Shown here one piece after another: positions 36,911 through 46,123 of a DNA stretch of 64,000 nucleotides. Both the position numbers and the translations under genes were made by a program. The number at the start of each line of letters is the position of its first letter. Within the stretch, counting starts at the first letter, position 1. Origin of the DNA: Methanoregula sp. SKADARSKE-2 (GTDB lineage: Archaea > Halobacteriota > Methanomicrobia > Methanomicrobiales > Methanospirillaceae); contig CP121470.1 in assembly GCA_030919125.1 (NCBI GenBank), positions 1,178,001 through 1,242,000 of the forward strand, in the 5' to 3' direction. The notes under the pieces were generated by a model that worked only from the letters and a program-made list of their open reading frames with translations, ran no database searches and had not been told where the DNA came from.

Positions 36911-37885
36911 ATGGCTGAAGGACCATTAGAGATTGAAGATTTACCGGGCGTAGGCCCGAGCACTGCAGACAAGCTCCGCGAAGCCGGATACCTGTCGGTG
37001 GAGAGCATTGCAACCGCATCGCCCGCAGAACTCTCCGAGGTCTCGGAGATCTCCGAGTCTGTCGCGAAGAAGATCATCAAGGCAGCACGTGAGGTCGCGG
37101 ATGTTGGGGGGTTTAAGACCGGCAAAGACATCTTCGAGCAGCGGAAAGATGTGCGGAAACTCTCATTCCGGGTCCCCGAGCTCGATGCCCTGCTCGGCGG
37201 CGGGATGGAGAGCCAGGCCATCACCGAGATGTACGGAGAGTTCGGTTCGGGTAAGAGCCAGATCGTCCACCAGATGGCGGTCAATGTCCAGCTCCCTGTT
37301 GATGAGGGGGGGCTTGACGGTAGTGCCATCTACATCGATACCGAGAATACCTTCCGCCCCGAGCGTATCGAGCAGATGGTAAACGGTCTGGGCATCGATG
37401 ACCTCGATCCCCAGGATTTCTTAAACAATATCCATATCGCCCGGGCCCACACCTCCGATCACCAGATGCTCCTGATAGACAACTCCCGCGAGCTCGCAAA
37501 CGAGCTCAAGACAAGCGACAAGCCGGTCAAGCTCTTCATCATCGACTCCCTGACCGCCCACTTCCGGGCCGAGTATGCAGGACGCGGGACGCTCGCCGCA
37601 CGCCAGCAGAAACTGAACCGGCACATGCACGAACTCTTCAAGCTCATCGACGAGCACAATGCGATCGGGCTCGTGACCAACCAGGTCATGTCCAACCCGG
37701 CAGTCTTCTTCGGAGACCCGACAAAGCCCATCGGTGGCAACATCGTCGGACACACCGCGACCTTCCGGCTCTACCTCCGGAAGAGCAAGGCCGGCAAGCG
37801 TATCGCCCGGCTCGTGGACAGCCCGAACCTGCCGGAGGGCGAGGCACCGTTCATTGTGGAAGAGGGTGGTCTCAAGCCGTGCTGA
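36911..37885 (+). CDS. radA: DNA repair and recombination protein RadA
   Basis: RadA is the archaeal Rad51/RecA recombinase. The 324-residue protein has the N-terminal helix-hairpin-helix domain ([20 protein letters not shown]), the linker motif [11 protein letters not shown], Walker A GEFGSGKS at 109-116, and Walker [16 protein letters not shown]. Loop regions [19 protein letters not shown] and [20 protein letters not shown] are intact. No intein is present. The last bases overlap the phosphatase start. Confidence 0.96.
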   Translation: MAEGPLEIEDLPGVGPSTADKLREAGYLSVESIATASPAELSEVSEISESVAKKIIKAAREVADVGGFKTGKDIFEQRKDVRKLSFRVPELDALLGGGMESQAITEMYGEFGSGKSQIVHQMAVNVQLPVDEGGLDGSAIYIDTENTFRPERIEQMVNGLGIDDLDPQDFLNNIHIARAHTSDHQMLLIDNSRELANELKTSDKPVKLFIIDSLTAHFRAEYAGRGTLAARQQKLNRHMHELFKLIDEHNAIGLVTNQVMSNPAVFFGDPTKPIGGNIVGHTATFRLYLRKSKAGKRIARLVDSPNLPEGEAPFIVEEGGLKPC

Positions 37886-38577
37886 AAGCCCTCCTCACGG
37901 ACATCGACGGAACGCTGACGGATCGGACGCGGAGGCTGAATACCGCATCCATAGAGGCGATCCGGTCTCTGGTCGATGGGGGGGTGCAGGTGGTGCTTGC
38001 GAGCGGGAACGCCTCCTGCTTCATGGAATCACTCTGCAGGATGATCGGGACACAGGGGTCATTCATTGCAGAGAACGGGGGAGTCTTCCGGGTCGGGTAT
38101 ACCGACCCCCTCCGGATCAAGGGAGACCAGGCAGTGTGCCGGAAAGCCCTCGAGATATTGCAGGCCCATTACCGGGAAGTGGGGGTTGAACTTACCCTCC
38201 TCAGCCCCGGCTACCGGTTTGCGGACCTCGCATTCGCCCGGACCGTGCCTGCCGGTGAGGTAAACGAGATCCTCCGGGATCACCCGGTCCAGGTTATCGA
38301 TACCGGATATGCGATCCACCTCCAATCCCTTGGGATCAACAAGGGGACCGCCATGGTCGCACTCGCCCGGGAGATGGACCTTCCATCATCTGATTTTGCC
38401 GCGATCGGCGATTCAGTCAATGATATCCAGATGCTCAAAAATGCCGGAATGGCGTTAACCGTAGCAAATGCCCATCCGGATACAAAAGCAGTAGCACACT
38501 ACGTTGCAGAAAAAGATTATGGGGATGGATTTGTCGAAGCGGTCGAGAGATACTTTCCTTATTTTCTCGCGAGATAG
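37879..38577 (+). CDS. pgp: Phosphoglycolate phosphatase (archaeal HAD, TA0175 type)
   Basis: The 232-residue HAD hydrolase shows motif I DIDGTLTD (residues 8-15), motif II ASGN, a capping domain, the lysine of [15 protein letters not shown] and motif [14 protein letters not shown]. It is in the Cof-type subfamily that includes archaeal phosphoglycolate phosphatase, which clears 2-phosphoglycolate from damaged DNA ends; sucrose-phosphate phosphatase-like activity is an alternative. The GTG start lies inside radA's last codons, so translation is coupled. Confidence 0.88.
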   Translation: MLKALLTDIDGTLTDRTRRLNTASIEAIRSLVDGGVQVVLASGNASCFMESLCRMIGTQGSFIAENGGVFRVGYTDPLRIKGDQAVCRKALEILQAHYREVGVELTLLSPGYRFADLAFARTVPAGEVNEILRDHPVQVIDTGYAIHLQSLGINKGTAMVALAREMDLPSSDFAAIGDSVNDIQMLKNAGMALTVANAHPDTKAVAHYVAEKDYGDGFVEAVERYFPYFLAR

Positions 38578-38813
38578 CGATCGACGACGATATAGTCCTT
38601 GATGTCCTTTACGGATTCGAACGGGATGACGAGGAGCTTGTCATCTTCGAGATTGTAGCTCGAGGTGTCGAATGTCTGGTCCGGGTGAACGATCATCTCG
38701 ATGACCTGGCCGGAGTCAAAATCCACCCTAATATTTTTGAGCATGCCGATGAGCTTTCCGTCATTGCTCATGATCTTTTTTCGGGAGAGGCTGCGGGCAA
38801 ATACACGAGTCAT
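38559..38813 (-). CDS. PRC-barrel domain protein
   Basis: The 84-residue product is a single PRC-barrel: ARSLSRKKIMSNDGKLIGML, then VDFDSGQVIEMIVHP, LEDDKLLVIPFESVKDIKDY. Such proteins occur in pairs or singly in Archaea, with proposed RNA or division-linked roles (related to CdpB). Its 3' end overlaps the phosphatase gene convergently by 19 bases. Promoter: see the AT-rich box upstream. Confidence 0.87.
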   Translation of the reverse strand: MTRVFARSLSRKKIMSNDGKLIGMLKNIRVDFDSGQVIEMIVHPDQTFDTSSYNLEDDKLLVIPFESVKDIKDYIVVDRYLARK

Positions 38814-38830
38814 GAAAAAATTATAACGCG

Positions 38831-38844
38831 TATAAATATTTAAA
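38831..38844 (-). promoter_or_regulatory. TATA box of the PRC-barrel gene
   Basis: TTTAAATATTTATA lies 18-31 bases upstream of the ATG, a strong AT box with a very short expected leader. Confidence 0.5.
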
Positions 38845-38919
38845 GTGTTCTAAAAAGGTGCGAAAAGAATGTATTTTTCCGAAAATATACCCGTTTGGGG
38901 CGGTTTTTCGGGCCTGGAT

Positions 38920-39129
38920 TCACTTGAACATCTCTGCAGCCATGCGGATATCAGAACCGCGGATGGTCTTCCGTCCCGCGTGATCCGACATCTTCTTGGC
39001 CTCTTTGGCGAGAAATGCCCCGTATTCTTCCATCAGTTCGGTCAAGGTCTCGGTTGCATCGGCGCTGACACGTTCGCCACCGGATTTCTTGATGATGCGC
39101 TCGACAGCGGCCTGCGATAACTCGGTCAC
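38920..39129 (-). CDS. Archaeal histone
   Basis: The 69-residue protein contains the complete histone fold: LSQAAVERIIKKSGGERVSA, then ETLTELMEEYGAFLAKEAKK, DHAGRKTIRGSDIRMAAEMF, with the RKTI and the Arg of GGERVS that contact DNA. GTG at 39129 follows GAGG with six-base spacing and gives the standard length; another GTG at 39141 is farther from a binding site. Forms nucleosome-like polymers around DNA. Monocistronic. Confidence 0.92.
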   Translation of the reverse strand: MTELSQAAVERIIKKSGGERVSADATETLTELMEEYGAFLAKEAKKMSDHAGRKTIRGSDIRMAAEMFK

Positions 39130-39162
39130 AATAATCCTCACATAAAATTTGCCTTGGACTAT

Positions 39163-40058
39163 CTAAAGATATTCTCCATCAAAGCAGGATGAGCAGGACT
39201 CCCGGACGCGGGGAAGGGTAAGAAATCTGAACAAAGCCGGAAAATGCGGGGTAAAATGGGAGGGGAGGACCCGGAGGATGTCAGACTGGGTAAGGATCCC
39301 GACCAGTCTCCCGTTCTCGACAACGATCAGGCCGTGGGTCATGATCTCCGAGACTTTCGTGGTTCGTGAGCGATCCTCTTCAAGGGCGTTTGCAAGATCG
39401 CTCAGCGTAAAGATCCCTGCAAGATACCCATCATCAATGACCGGTGCGCCGTGGATATGGTTGTGGTTAAAGAGATGGAGGGCATCAAAGATCGTATCAG
39501 AGCTTTTCAGCGTCATGAGCGGGGTGCTCATGTAGGAGCTGATCGGACGCTTGGGAAGGGAGATCATCTCCGAGATTGCAATGAGAAGGGACTGCTTTGC
39601 CTCGTCCTTCCCGAAAATCTCCCCGCGGAGGAGGAGCTTGTTGACCGGTGTCGGTCCGATCGTGATCTTGTCGCCAATCTCAAAAAGTTCTGCACTCCCG
39701 ACAAGTTTGATGATAGCGTGACAGATATCCGGGTGGCAGAGCGTGGTAAAATCGATCTCCTGGACATTTGCACCCTTGACGACTTCCCCGTCCCGGCTGA
39801 TCCGGACATCGTAATCCCCTTCCGATGAGTTGAGATTGAGTTCCTTGTAGGCGAGGGCTGTCGGGATGTACCCCCTTTTGGGCCGGGAACACTGTCGACC
39901 AGCCCGACCGCTTTTAACGATTGCATCTGGTTGCGCACGGTCCCCGGGTTACGCTGGATCATCTCTGCTATCTCTTCTCCTTTGATCGAATGTGACTGGC
40001 TGTGGTAGAGGGTAATCAAAGTGATGAGAATATCCTTCTGGATCAGGGAGAGGTCCAT
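39163..40058 (-). pseudogene. HTH-CBS domain transcriptional regulator with a single-base frameshift
   Basis: From ATG 40058 the protein begins MDLSLIQKDILITLITLYHS with a winged-helix domain through RNPGTVRNQMQSLKAVGLVD. At the C-run 39871-39875 the frame ends; adding one base continues YIPTALAYKELNLNSSEGDY, then DFTTLCHPDICHAIIKLVGS, and two CBS domains (MSTPLMTLKSSDTIFDALHL; EIMTHGLIVVENGRLVGIL) to a stop at 39163. Total would be about 297 residues. Such regulators sense adenylates. The GTPase gene is divergent 45 bases away. The shift is in a homopolymer, so sequence error or slippage is possible. Confidence 0.75.
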
Positions 40059-40103
40059 AACGATAAACCGTATGACCTTCCATAAATATATGGTAGGCGA
40101 ACT

Positions 40104-41192
40104 GTGGAATTTGAGAAGATGCCGACGGTGCCAACAGCAGACGAGATCCTTGACCGGAGCTTCCGCCGTGCGGCAAAGAAGATGAAAGAGAAGGACAATA
40201 AGGAGCGCGCCAATGTTGAGTTCGTGCGTGCGGTCGGGGCAGCGGTCCACGACCGGCTGGTCTCTATCATACGGGGCTTTCCCGAATTTGACGAGATCCC
40301 CCCGTTTTACCGGGAGCTTGCCGATATCCTGTACGGGATCGATACCATCAAGCAGTCCCTGGGAGCGGTAGGATGGGCGGCAAAGCATACCAAGATGGTT
40401 GGGAACCAGCTCGCTTTCCAGACCCGGAAGGCAGAGGACACAACCATCGTGCGGAAGCGGACGGTCGCCAGGCTCGCCTCCATGGTCCACCAGATCGAGA
40501 AGGATCTCCTCTTCTTGAACGAAGTCCGCAATACCCTGCGGAAGCTGCCCAATGTGGAAGATACCTATACCATCGTCATCGCGGGGTACCCGAATGTCGG
40601 GAAGTCCTCGTTCATCCGGCGGGTCTCCTCTGCCGAGCCCCAGGTGGCATCGTACCCGTTCACGACCAAGGGGATCATCGTGGGGCACCGGGAAGCAGGA
40701 AGGGAACGAGTCCAGTTCGTGGATACACCCGGCATTCTCGACCGCCCGGCGGAGGAGAGGAACCAGATCGAGCGTCAGGCGCTCGCAGCGATGATGAACG
40801 CTGCGGACCTCATCCTCTTCATCCTCGACCCGTCAGAGCACTGCGGCTTTCCCCTGGATCTCCAGCTCCGGCTGCTCGATGAGGTGAAAGGCATGGTCGA
40901 TGTACCGCTTATCATTGTGGCAAATAAGTCCGATCTCTCTGTTGCCTCCGGCTATCATACCATGTCCACGCAGAACGGGGAAGGGATCAGTGAGGTGCTT
41001 GCTGAAATCCTCTCGCACAAGCCGGAGAGGGTGGAGCCGAAGCGGGTCGTGGATATCCGTTCCCCCCTCCCGCAGCCCGCAGAAGAGCCGTCAGGCAATG
41101 AGTTTACCGGCACGGGTGAGGAAACCCGGCGAAGGGCAAGACCAAAGCGGGTCAGGAAGCCCCGGACGCCGGTAGCCCGGGAAGAATTCTAA
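40104..41192 (+). CDS. NOG1-like GTPase (Obg-HflX superfamily)
   Basis: The 362-residue protein has an N-terminal helical region (residues 1-160, EKMPTVPTADEILDRSFRRA) followed by a G domain: G1 AGYPNVGKSSF, G2 T in PFTTKGI, G3 DTPGILDRP, G4 NKSD and a basic C-terminal tail rich in Arg/Lys (RRRARPKRVRKPRTP). This arrangement is that of archaeal NOG1-type proteins, expected in large ribosomal subunit assembly. GTG start at 40104; an internal ATG (40119) is an alternative. Confidence 0.88.
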   Translation: MEFEKMPTVPTADEILDRSFRRAAKKMKEKDNKERANVEFVRAVGAAVHDRLVSIIRGFPEFDEIPPFYRELADILYGIDTIKQSLGAVGWAAKHTKMVGNQLAFQTRKAEDTTIVRKRTVARLASMVHQIEKDLLFLNEVRNTLRKLPNVEDTYTIVIAGYPNVGKSSFIRRVSSAEPQVASYPFTTKGIIVGHREAGRERVQFVDTPGILDRPAEERNQIERQALAAMMNAADLILFILDPSEHCGFPLDLQLRLLDEVKGMVDVPLIIVANKSDLSVASGYHTMSTQNGEGISEVLAEILSHKPERVEPKRVVDIRSPLPQPAEEPSGNEFTGTGEETRRRARPKRVRKPRTPVAREEF

Positions 41193-41306
41193 AAATACTT
41201 TTCTGGCCGGGTAGCTCCGGAACATTTCCGGTCTGAATCCACGGTACCTTTTGCTCCTCGTTCCCTCTCGGTGCAGAGTTCGGGAACACCCCTCCTTGAA
41301 AAAAGA

Positions 41307-42203
41307 TCAGATGAAGCCGAGAAGGGCCCATCCCGCGAGGAACCCAAGGATGGTCCCGCCGTTAAGTGGTGGGAGGCCTGCCTGTGGCTTCCCCGTCTTT
41401 ACAAAGTGGAGGAGGACCGCAAGGCCGGCAAGCGAGCCGATGACTGCGCCAAGGGCAGGCAGGTTGAGAGAGCCGAGAAGCCGGGGGCCTCCGGAGATGA
41501 AGACGTTTGCCGATACCACCAGTATGGAGGGCATGATCATGTCACCCATGCCGATGATGAACGCCGCCCGCTCTCCCCCGGCGCCGAGATTCCCGATCCC
41601 TTCCCGGATGAACGAGTAGTCGCGCCGCTTCGGCACAACGAAGAGGATGGGTGTCTTCAAGTCGATGACCCCCTCGGCAAGGGTGATCATGTGCCTGGTC
41701 TTGTACACCGAGATCGCATCGTAGACCGCGAGCAGGATGAGGAGGATGAGGACCGGCAGGATCTCGAGCGATACCCCGAAGATCGAGGCTACCCCGGCGC
41801 CGATCAGGACCCCAAGGACGTCGATAACATACCATTCCGGGTACTTGTAGAGAAGGAGGGTCGCGATGACGGCAAGGACGATGATGGCGATGGGTGAGAT
41901 GACGGGGTCGGAGGTCAGCATCGGAACGAAGGCTGCGAAGATATACCCGAAGGTCAGGAAGATCGATATGCCGATGACGAGTGCTATCACCTTCCGGAGA
42001 TCGAATTTTATCAGGATAAGCAGAAAGGCTGTGAATACGAGCAGGATCGCGATGAAGATGAAGGGGTTTGCGATCGACCCGGGGTCCTGGAACGCCACGA
42101 GCCCGGCTGCCTGCACCGGCAGCGCGATCAGAAGCGCACCGAATTCGACCGCAAGGAGGAGGAGCGGCATCGCGAGGAAGGGGATGATACGTTTTATGTC
42201 CAT
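41307..42203 (-). CDS. Presenilin/signal-peptide-peptidase homologue (PSH, intramembrane aspartyl protease)
   Basis: The 298-residue protein has nine predicted transmembrane helices and both catalytic motifs: YD (Tyr161-Asp162 in LLAVYDAISVYKTRHM) and GxGD (Asp221 in IIGMGDMIMPS), plus the C-terminal LPPLN equivalent of the PAL motif. Positions agree closely with the Methanoculleus PSH whose structure is known. It cleaves membrane-embedded peptides; native substrate unknown. The gene stands alone and convergent to the GTPase gene. Confidence 0.93.
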   Translation of the reverse strand: MDIKRIIPFLAMPLLLLAVEFGALLIALPVQAAGLVAFQDPGSIANPFIFIAILLVFTAFLLILIKFDLRKVIALVIGISIFLTFGYIFAAFVPMLTSDPVISPIAIIVLAVIATLLLYKYPEWYVIDVLGVLIGAGVASIFGVSLEILPVLILLILLAVYDAISVYKTRHMITLAEGVIDLKTPILFVVPKRRDYSFIREGIGNLGAGGERAAFIIGMGDMIMPSILVVSANVFISGGPRLLGSLNLPALGAVIGSLAGLAVLLHFVKTGKPQAGLPPLNGGTILGFLAGWALLGFI

Positions 42204-42263
42204 TGTCTCTAGTCTCTCTGGATATCGTTAGATTAATATCTGTGCCTTTCATCAACTAAAAGC

Positions 42264-42578
42264 ATGGAGTTCCGTGAATATGCTGTCGATATCCTGCTTA
42301 CCACCATCCTTCTCATCTCCACCCTCTTCCTTGCACTCCGGTTCTGGCAGGACCGCCTGATCGCGATCGCGACGGCCGCAATGATCCTCTCGCTTTGGGG
42401 CCTCCTCCTCTCGCTCCACATGAGGATGCTGGCGCTGGAACAGGACGCGGTGGCCCGGGAACGGACCCTCCGGGCAAGCCTTGAGGAGATCTCCTCTAGG
42501 ACGGTCCGGAAGCACGATATGGCTCTTACGCATCTCGACGAACTGATCGCAGAGTTTTCACGGCGGGCCTACCGCTGA
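42264..42578 (+). CDS. Small membrane protein with two transmembrane helices and a C-terminal coiled coil
   Basis: The 104-residue product has hydrophobic segments at about residues 8-27 (VDILLTTILLISTLFLALRF) and 32-52 (IAIATAAMILSLWGLLLSLH), then a charged helix with heptad-like spacing to the end. No known family is recognised. It is preceded divergently by the PSH gene and followed 16 bases later by fen, so it may be cotranscribed with fen. Confidence 0.7.
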   Translation: MEFREYAVDILLTTILLISTLFLALRFWQDRLIAIATAAMILSLWGLLLSLHMRMLALEQDAVARERTLRASLEEISSRTVRKHDMALTHLDELIAEFSRRAYR

Positions 42579-42594
42579 TTTTTGGAGTCTTGCC

Positions 42595-43596
42595 ATGGGT
42601 GTTGCACTTCGGGATATTGTCGCTGAATACAAGACGCCGGTCAGCTGGGGATCCCTCTCGGGCATCGCCGCCGTGGATGCGAACAACGCCCTGTATCAGT
42701 TCCTGACGATCATCCTGCAGCCGGACGGGACACCCCTGATGGACGGGAGAGGCCGGGTGACCTCCCACCTCTCCGGTATCCTCTTCCGGGTCTCGAACTT
42801 CATGGAAAAAGGGATCAGGCCGGTCTTTGTTTTCGACGGGAAGCCGGCCGTCCTCAAGCAAGCTACAGTTGACGAACGCCGGAAGATCCGGGACACCGCC
42901 GGGGTGAAATGGCAGGAGGCGGTTGACCGGGAGGATGAGGCGGAGGCGTACAAACAGGCCCGGTCCGCTACCCGGGTCGACACCACCATCATCGAGTCCT
43001 CAAAGGAACTGCTCCGGCTCATGGGCCTTCCCACAGTGCAGGCCCCCGGTGAGGGGGAGGCGCAGGCAAGCCACATGGTTGCAAAGGGGGATGCCCGGTA
43101 CGTGGTCTCGCAGGATTACGACACCCTCCTCTTCGGTGCGCCCAACCTTGTCCGGAACCTGACGGTCAGCGGCAAGCGAAAGATCCGGGGCAGGCAGATC
43201 ACGGTGAACCCGGAGAGGATCCTTCTTGAAGATCTCCTTGCCGGGCAGAAGCTCACCCGGGAGCAGCTGATCGAGATCGGGATCCTCATCGGCACGGACT
43301 TCAACCCGGGGGTCGAGGGCGTGGGAGCAAAGACCGGCCTGAAGATCGTCCAGCGCGGGGGGTTTGCGGCGAAGCTTAAGGAGAAGATACCTGAATTTGA
43401 TCCTGCACCGGTCAAGGAGATCTTCCTCCACCCTGAGGTTACTGACGGGTACACGCTCGAATGGAACCCCCCGGATATTCCGGGCATCAAGGAGATGCTC
43501 TGCGAGGGGTACGCTTTCTCGGAGGAGCGTGTCGAGAAGGCGATGGAGACCTTCTGCGTAAAGGCCGGCCAGAAGACGCTCGAGAGCTGGTTCTGA
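42595..43596 (+). CDS. fen: Flap endonuclease 1
   Basis: FEN-1 removes 5' flaps in Okazaki fragment maturation and repair. The 333-residue protein starts MGVALRDIVAEY and has the N-terminal nuclease region (DANNALYQFLTIILQPDG, HLSGILFRVSNFMEKGIRPV) and the internal region with metal-binding acids (QAPGEGEAQASHMV, VSQDYDTLLFGA). It also has the helix-hairpin-helix (IEIGILIGTDFNPGVEGVGA). The C-terminal QKTLESWF is the PCNA-interacting peptide. All landmarks are intact. Confidence 0.95.
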   Translation: MGVALRDIVAEYKTPVSWGSLSGIAAVDANNALYQFLTIILQPDGTPLMDGRGRVTSHLSGILFRVSNFMEKGIRPVFVFDGKPAVLKQATVDERRKIRDTAGVKWQEAVDREDEAEAYKQARSATRVDTTIIESSKELLRLMGLPTVQAPGEGEAQASHMVAKGDARYVVSQDYDTLLFGAPNLVRNLTVSGKRKIRGRQITVNPERILLEDLLAGQKLTREQLIEIGILIGTDFNPGVEGVGAKTGLKIVQRGGFAAKLKEKIPEFDPAPVKEIFLHPEVTDGYTLEWNPPDIPGIKEMLCEGYAFSEERVEKAMETFCVKAGQKTLESWF

Positions 43597-43863
43597 AAGG
43601 AACGTACTACAGGGATAAATTTTACCATTGTTAAAATCTCCGGTGACTTTTCGGTCTCCCTCCTGAATGAGGGTACAAGGTTACCGGATTTGATCACTCG
43701 ACCATGATCGTCTTTACGCTGATCTCTCCCGTATCCCGTCAGGGAAGAGTCGAGCCGGGAACGGTCCTCTCCGGTCTTATCGCGCCCAGACTGGTCCAGG
43801 AGAGCCAATAACAACCGGCAGTTCAAGGAGAAAAAAGTAATTCTTCTGGTTTTTTCAGTTTTA

Positions 43864-44022
43864 TCAGACATTCGCAGTGATAATTTTTACCATCTCCTGA
43901 ACCGTCCCCGGATCAAATACCTGTGTCATCACGAGCCCGACGACTGCAACAAACAAGGCCCGGAAAAAGTCTTCAACCGCCCGGCTCTGGCCCCGCTCAC
44001 CAGGATACCCTGTCACTTTCAC
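43864..44022 (-). CDS. Small single-transmembrane protein (52 residues)
   Basis: The minus strand reads a 52-codon frame from GTG 44022 (VKVTGYPGERGQSRAVEDFF, then RALFVAVVGLVMTQVFDPGT, then VQEMVKIITANV) to TGA. It has a hydrophobic core (ALFVAVVGLVMTQVF) flanked by charged residues, with an amphipathic C-terminal helix. Codon third positions are GC-rich as in nearby genes. It is too short for usual gene finders. A second GTG six bases inside the frame is an alternative start. The 267 bases between fen and this gene hold no supported gene. Confidence 0.5.
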   Translation of the reverse strand: MKVTGYPGERGQSRAVEDFFRALFVAVVGLVMTQVFDPGTVQEMVKIITANV

Positions 44023-44079
44023 GCTCCGTAAGCCGGATCCTCAATACCGTCTCTTTGCAGATACTCCTGGGGTGACCGA

Positions 44080-44376
44080 ATGCGAAAGTTACAGCTCAAT
44101 GAAGTTATCCTGCGGTGGAAGAAGACCACCCGGGCCCTGAAGCTCCCCGAACAGGAGTACGGCAGGTACATTACGGATATTCTGGAGAGGCGGACAGATG
44201 CGGAGCTGGTCCACTTCTCCGATACGGTGGAGGCCGCCACTTTCTTCTGCCTGCTTGAACTGGTAAAAGAGATGGAGGGGGTCAGGGACGGGTGTGAACT
44301 CCCCCTTCCTTCCCGGAATCCGCGATGGGAAGAGGATCGGGGAACCGGGCACCTGCAGGCAGCGTTCCGTGCCTAA
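44080..44376 (+). CDS. Hypothetical small protein
   Basis: The 98-residue product begins MRKLQLNEVILRWKKTTRAL and is predicted mostly helical in the first 70 residues (EYGRYITDILERRTDAELVH, AATFFCLLELVKEMEGV). The last 25 residues are Arg/Pro/Gly-rich and may be shifted or non-native. No family recognised. It is divergent from the 52-residue gene, with only 57 bases between them. Confidence 0.5.
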   Translation: MRKLQLNEVILRWKKTTRALKLPEQEYGRYITDILERRTDAELVHFSDTVEAATFFCLLELVKEMEGVRDGCELPLPSRNPRWEEDRGTGHLQAAFRA

Positions 44377-44598
44377 ATCGGGGGAGGAACTCCCGCCCGG
44401 GACCCGCAAGCGGAAGAGCAGCGGCAGAATGCGACAGGCAGCCCGGCCAACTTCCCGCAGGCCGCCGGGATTGCGAAAAAAAGAGCGCGGAATGGTGAAC
44501 TCATGAACGGGGCCGGTCAGCCCTCTCTCCCAGGCGATTATATCACATAACCAACACCGGAACAAAAAGGATAATGAAGAGGGGCATAATGGACTTTT

Positions 44599-44817
44599 TC
44601 AGCACTCATCGATCATCTTTCTGAGCAGTCTCATGGTCTCGATCTTGTGCTCGAGATGCTGGATCATCCCCTCCTTCATCATGATCTTCCCGTCAAGCAT
44701 CCGCTTCAGGAGGATCTTTTTCTGGTCATCAGCGAGCCATTCCCACATCTTCAGCAGAGCCATATCATGGGGCGATGGTGTCATGCCCATACCGGGCCTT
44801 CCGTCTCCTTCCATCAT
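44599..44817 (-). CDS. Hypothetical small Met-rich helical protein
   Basis: The 72-residue product has a Gly/Met-rich start and a helical core (DMALLKMWEWLADDQKKILL, then KRMLDGKIMMKEGMIQHLEH, then KIETMRLLRKMIDEC). It contains ten methionines and one Cys and is likely a helical hairpin. Family unknown. The stretch 44377-44598 before it has no gene. Confidence 0.55.
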   Translation of the reverse strand: MMEGDGRPGMGMTPSPHDMALLKMWEWLADDQKKILLKRMLDGKIMMKEGMIQHLEHKIETMRLLRKMIDEC

Positions 44818-44976
44818 GGTATCATCTCGGTAAGGTGCTGTTCGGATGACCCGAACGGATCTCCGCTTTCAACGTCCCGCTATTTATTGATATGTACGAA
44901 TATTCCGGACCGGAGGGACCGGTCGGGAACAACCTGAGAGAAACGTATAACTGATGATCGTCACTCTCACAGAACG

Positions 44977-45462
44977 ATGCAGGTGAGCGTTCGGGCTGAG
45001 TGGGACCGGTTAAAGACCGTTGCCCTCCACCGGCCGGGGATGGAGATCTTCTTTGGGCTGCTTGTGCTCTATGCTTCGCTCTACGAGCGTCCGTTCTCCC
45101 GGGAAGGTGCCGTGGCCGAACACCGCAGGCTCGAAGAGATTCTCCGGGATGAGTTCCATGTCCGGGCCATCTCCGTGCGCGAGACGATCACCGCTGCCGC
45201 TGATACAAGCCCTGCGTTCCGGGACCGGCTCGTGCAGCAGTCCCGGGAAGATATCGCGTTCACCGGTAATGGGGTGGAACGGGGGCTTGCCGCCCTCGAA
45301 TTTGAGAAAACACTCCGTGCCCACGATCCGGGACACTTTTTTGATATCCTGATGACCAATCCGGCGATATATGTGGGGGGAGGCCCCGGCGGGAGAGAGA
45401 TCGATCGTGCGATCACCGCACGACAGCCGCTCTCGAACCTGTACTTCCTGCGCGATCAGCAG
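44977..45462 (+). pseudogene. arcA: Arginine deiminase N-terminal remnant
   Basis: The frame reads MQVSVRAEWDRLKTVALHRP, then MEIFFGLLVLYASLYERPFS, LTARQPLSNLYFLRDQQA-like sequence, which are the first half of the arginine deiminase (guanidino-hydrolase) family, including the NLYFLRD active-site segment. The C-terminal half with the catalytic His and Cys is missing: after about 45460 the sequence becomes carbamate kinase-like. The gene is therefore inactive. Confidence 0.75.
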
Positions 45463-46034
45463 GCATCTGGCCGTTCTACACCGCGCTGGAAGCGGCAAAA
45501 TACCGGGCGGAACGGGGGTGGGTGATAAGAAGACGACAGCGGTGGCGGGTTTCGCCGGCTCGTCCCTTTCCCCTATCCCCGGATGCTTGTCGAGGCCGGC
45601 ACCATACGCTAGCTCGTTGATGCAGGGATCATTGTTATTGCCGGTGGCGGGGAGGAATTCCGGTTGTCCGCACGACAACGGGGGCGATCCGGGGGGTCGA
45701 GGCGGTCATCGAAAGGACCAGTCCACCGCTCTCCTCGCCTCGGCCACGGGTGCTGACATCCTCCTTATTCTGGACCGATGTTAAGAAGATCTCCCTGCAT
45801 TACGGTACAAAGAACCAGGTGGATCTCGATCGAGTGACCCTCAGCCAGCTCAGCCGGTACATGCATGACGGCCCTTTTGCGCCGGGGAGCATGAGGCCGA
45901 AAGTCGAGGCAGCGATTGCGTTTATCCGGTCCGGGGGCTTGCGGGTCATCGTTACTCGGCCGGATCTCGGGTTTGCGGCAATCGAGGGAGAAACCGGAAC
46001 AGAGATCGTCCCGGATCCGGGTTCCCCGGGGTGA
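45463..46034 (+). pseudogene. arcC: Carbamate kinase C-terminal remnant with several frameshifts and an in-frame TAG
   Basis: Reading across frames gives WPFYTALEAAKYRAERGWVI, then GGGFRRLVPFPYPRMLVEAG, TIR-TAG-LVDAGIIVIAGGG, IPVVRTTTGAIRGVEAVIE, QSTALLASATGADILLIL, TDVKKISLHYGTKNQVDLDR, FAPGSMRPKVEAAIAFIRSG and a final strand to TGA 46034. This is the order of the carbamate kinase C-terminal two thirds. At least three frameshifts and the TAG (45610-45612) break it. Its position directly behind the truncated arcA indicates decay of a former arginine deiminase operon by deletion. Confidence 0.78.
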
Positions 46035-46044
46035 GAGATCCTGA

Positions 46045-46098
46045 ATTCCCTGGTGGCCCGGAGATGCAGGACCAAAAATGCGGGAAGAACCAGGGAAT
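46045..46098. terminator. Inverted repeat downstream of hisI
   Basis: ATTCCCTGG (46045-46053) and CCAGGGAAT (46090-46098) form a perfect 9-base inverted repeat with a 36-base spacer between the ends of the arcC remnant and hisI. An oligo-T tract follows hisI on its own strand. It may act as a terminator or be an insertion scar. Confidence 0.35.
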
Positions 46099-46123
46099 GC
46101 TCCCGGTTCCCGTCCTTTTTTTG

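Noticed and set aside
698-46034. TAG recoding (pyrrolysine) as explanation for in-frame TAG codons
   Set aside because: TAG terminates intact genes here (hacB, lysA, the NifH-like gene, the AglD-like gene), the interrupted genes are unrelated, and one is already full of frameshifts. No pyl genes are in the window.
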